Source: Streptomyces sclerotialus (GTDB lineage Bacteria > Actinomycetota > Actinomycetes > Streptomycetales > Streptomycetaceae). Taken from it: 64,000 bases of DNA. Under the pieces are notes generated by a model. The model was given only the letters and a program-made list of their open reading frames with translations. It searched no databases and had not been told where the DNA came from. The stretch spans positions 186,001-250,000 of the forward strand of contig JODX01000018.1 in assembly GCA_000719105.1 (NCBI GenBank), given 5' to 3'. Shown in pieces: positions 62,087 to 64,000 of this stretch. Position 1 is the first letter of the stretch. Every line of letters begins with the position of its first letter. The position numbers and the translations under genes were made by a program.

Positions 62087-64000
62087 TGGGGATTCTCGGC
62101 GACATCGGCGATGGGCTGAACCGGCTCGGCGACGGCTTCGAGGGCGCCGTGGACGGCGCGAAGAAGGGGATCGGCGAGGCGGTCAACTGGGGTGCCGACC
62201 AGGCGGCCGACGGCCTGGACGCGGTCGGCGCCGGCGACCTGGCCGAGGGCGTGCGCGACTTCGGCGAGGGGGTTAACAACCGCCTGGGCGGGGATGTCGC
62301 CGAGCGGCAGCTGGGCGAGAGCGACGACCCCAAGGAGCTCCTGCACGGCAGCCCGGAGGCGCTCGAGGCGCGGGCCAAGCACCTGCGCGACTTCACACGC
62401 GCCTTCGAGAACGTCGGTCAGGGCATGCGCGCCCTGGACGCCGCCAGCTGGCAGGGCCAGGCCGCGGACGCCTTCCGCGCCAAGTTCGAGGTGCAGCCCA
62501 AGCAGTGGCTGACCGCGGCCGACGCCTGCGAGGCGGCCGCCCAGGCTTTGGACGCCTACGCGGACACGGTGCGCTGGGCCCAGCAGCAGGCACAGACCGC
62601 CATCGACCTGTACCGAAGAGCGCAGGAGACCAGCAAGAAGGCGGCGGACGCCCACAACGCCGCCGTGGACGCCTACAACAAGGCCGCCGACCAGTACAAC
62701 GCCGCCCTGAAGGCGAACCAGGATCCCGGCGTGAAGCCCACCCCGCCGGGCGAGTTCACCGACCCGGGCGTCGCCGACCGCAAGGAGGCCGAACGCCTCC
62801 TCACCGAGGCCCGCCGCCAGCGCACCGACGCCGCCGCCGACGCCCGCGCCAAGGTGCAGAGCGCCCTGGACACGGCGCCGCCGAAACCGGAGTTCACCGA
62901 CCGCCTGGGCGCCAACGCCGCCGACCTGTTCGTCGGCACCCAGCTCAACAGCGCCCACGTCGTCGGCGGCCTGCTCAAGGGCGGCGCGGACCTGCTGAAG
63001 CTGGCCCGCACGGTCAACCCGATGGACCCCTACAACCTCACCCACCCCGGCGAGTGGATGAAGAACAGCTCCCTGCTGCTGGCCGGCCTGGTGAGCACCG
63101 CCGCCCACCCCGAGCGCCTGCCCAAGGCCATCATCGGCACCGGCTGGAGCAACGACCCCGGCGAAGCGTTCGGAGTGCTCGCGTCCAACCTCATCGGCGG
63201 CAAGGGCGCCGGCGGCCTGGCCCGGGGCGCCGCCCGCGGAGCGGCCCGGGGCGCCGCCAAGGGCGCGGCGACCGGAGCCGCTCGGCAAGGGGTAGGAGCC
63301 AGCCTTCGAAATCACGCCCGCACGCTCAGATGCAGGCTGTTCAGTGGCGACCCGGTCGACATGGCCACCGGCCGCGTGGCGCTGTCGCAGACCGATGCAT
63401 CACTGCCCGCCAAGTTGCCCCTATTCTTCACCCGACAGTTCGAGTCGTCCTACCGGTCCGGCCGCTGGTTCGGGCCCCGCTGGGCCTCGACCGCCCGACC
63501 AGCGGCTAGAGATCGACGCGGAGGGTGTAGTCCTCGTCCGCGAGGACGGCACGCTGCTGGCCTACCCGCACCCGGCGCCGGGCGTCCCGGTCCTGCCCGC
63601 CGAGGGCGACCGTCATCCGTTGAGCGTCGACGCCTTCGGTGACTACACCCTCACCGACCTCGAATCGGGCCGTGAGTGGCACTTCGCCTCCCCGGGCGGC
63701 GACGGCAATGGCATCGCCCTGCTGGAGCAGATCACCGACCGCTCGGGCCAGTGGCTCACCTTCGAGTACGACACCGAGGGCGCCCCCACGGGCATCGTGC
63801 ACTCGGCCGGCTACCACCTCAGGATCGAGACGACTGGGGGCCGGATCACTGCCCTGCACTTGGCCGACGCCGCCCCGACCGGCGGCGACCAGGAGCTGGT
63901 CCGCTTCGCGTATGACGAGCACGGCCACCTGGCAGCCGTAACGAACTCTTCCGGCAGACCCACCCGTTTCACCAACGACTCCGAAGGCCGCATCACCGCC
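62086..64000 (+). pseudogene. second Rhs polymorphic toxin, frameshifted and cut by the window end
   Basis: ATG 62086 opens a close paralogue of the Rhs protein at 44590: the same leader (ADGLDAVGAGDLAEGVRD, ERQLGESDDPKELLHG), WXG-like helical domain, and DPVDMATGRVALSQTDASLP, FFTRQFESSYRSGRWFGPRWAST. At about 63495 one extra base (GCCCGAC where GCCGAC is expected) shifts the frame, and the normal continuation DQRLEIDAEGVVLVREDG to AVTNSSGRPTRFTNDSEGRITA runs in the next frame to the window edge. The first frame ends at 63642 after unrelated residues. The C-terminal tip lies outside the window. Confidence 0.85.

Overview
The window is about 70% G+C DNA of Streptomyces or a close actinomycete. 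The signs are GTG/TTG starts, long antisense ORFs caused by GC skew at third codon positions, ATGA/GTGA translational coupling, Tat-type signal peptides and the families present. I worked by eye from the sequence, so family names rest on motifs and gene order, not on searches.

Region 1 (1-22,030), plus strand: the end of a FabH-like ketosynthase III, a GntR/FCD regulator closed by a 27-bp perfect hairpin, then a ROK regulator and a sugar operon. The operon holds an RbsA/RbsC/RbsB-type ABC importer, a Gfo/Idh/MocA oxidoreductase, a TIM-barrel isomerase, a secreted sorbosone-dehydrogenase-type protein with PKD and CBM6 domains, and a secreted ThuA-DUF1080 protein. A seven-gene tightly coupled Ebo-type operon follows: inositol-phosphate-synthase-like enzyme, EboC, TIM barrel, EboA, EboB, EboE, EboF. 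A Tat-exported TIM-barrel protein and a bidirectional terminator end the region.

Region 2 (22,100-32,740): an oxalate-type module on the minus strand (OFA-family MFS transporter, NDP-forming acyl-CoA synthetase, formyl-CoA transferase, ThDP decarboxylase). It is divergent from an extra sucCD pair, in which sucC is frameshifted, and an aldehyde dehydrogenase. A perfect 8-8-8 inverted repeat lies between the divergent arms.

Region 3 (32,950-37,310): tRNA-Leu(GAG), whose 3' half is overlapped by the last codons of a serine-recombinase remnant, marking an old integration site. It is followed by an IS5-type element with 14-bp inverted repeats and TAA target duplications, a wrecked alpha/beta hydrolase, and an intact amidase divergent from a TetR regulator.

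Region 4 (37,700-43,000): a Crp/Fnr regulator and a four-gene, 4-bp-overlap operon. The operon encodes a class III nucleotidyl-cyclase-like protein, a STAND-like protein with a degenerate P-loop, an unknown protein and a Pycsar-type transmembrane effector. The C-terminus of the cyclase and the N-terminus of the STAND-like protein share one short motif. I think this is the most interesting system in the window: a candidate cyclic-nucleotide abortive-infection cassette.

Region 5 (43,550-64,000): two paralogous polymorphic-toxin cassettes (SseB-like, WXG-like, Rhs). The first is complete, with a variable toxin tip, an immunity gene and a second, decayed toxin tip with its own downstream gene. 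The second is frameshifted and runs off the window. Between them lies a belt of decay and scattered intact genes: deleted GH127 and GH106-like glycosidases, IS relics, a secreted acetamidase, a truncated siderophore ATPase, an MFS/Lrp pair, a truncated DUF262 (GmrSD-like) gene and a sigma-factor relic.
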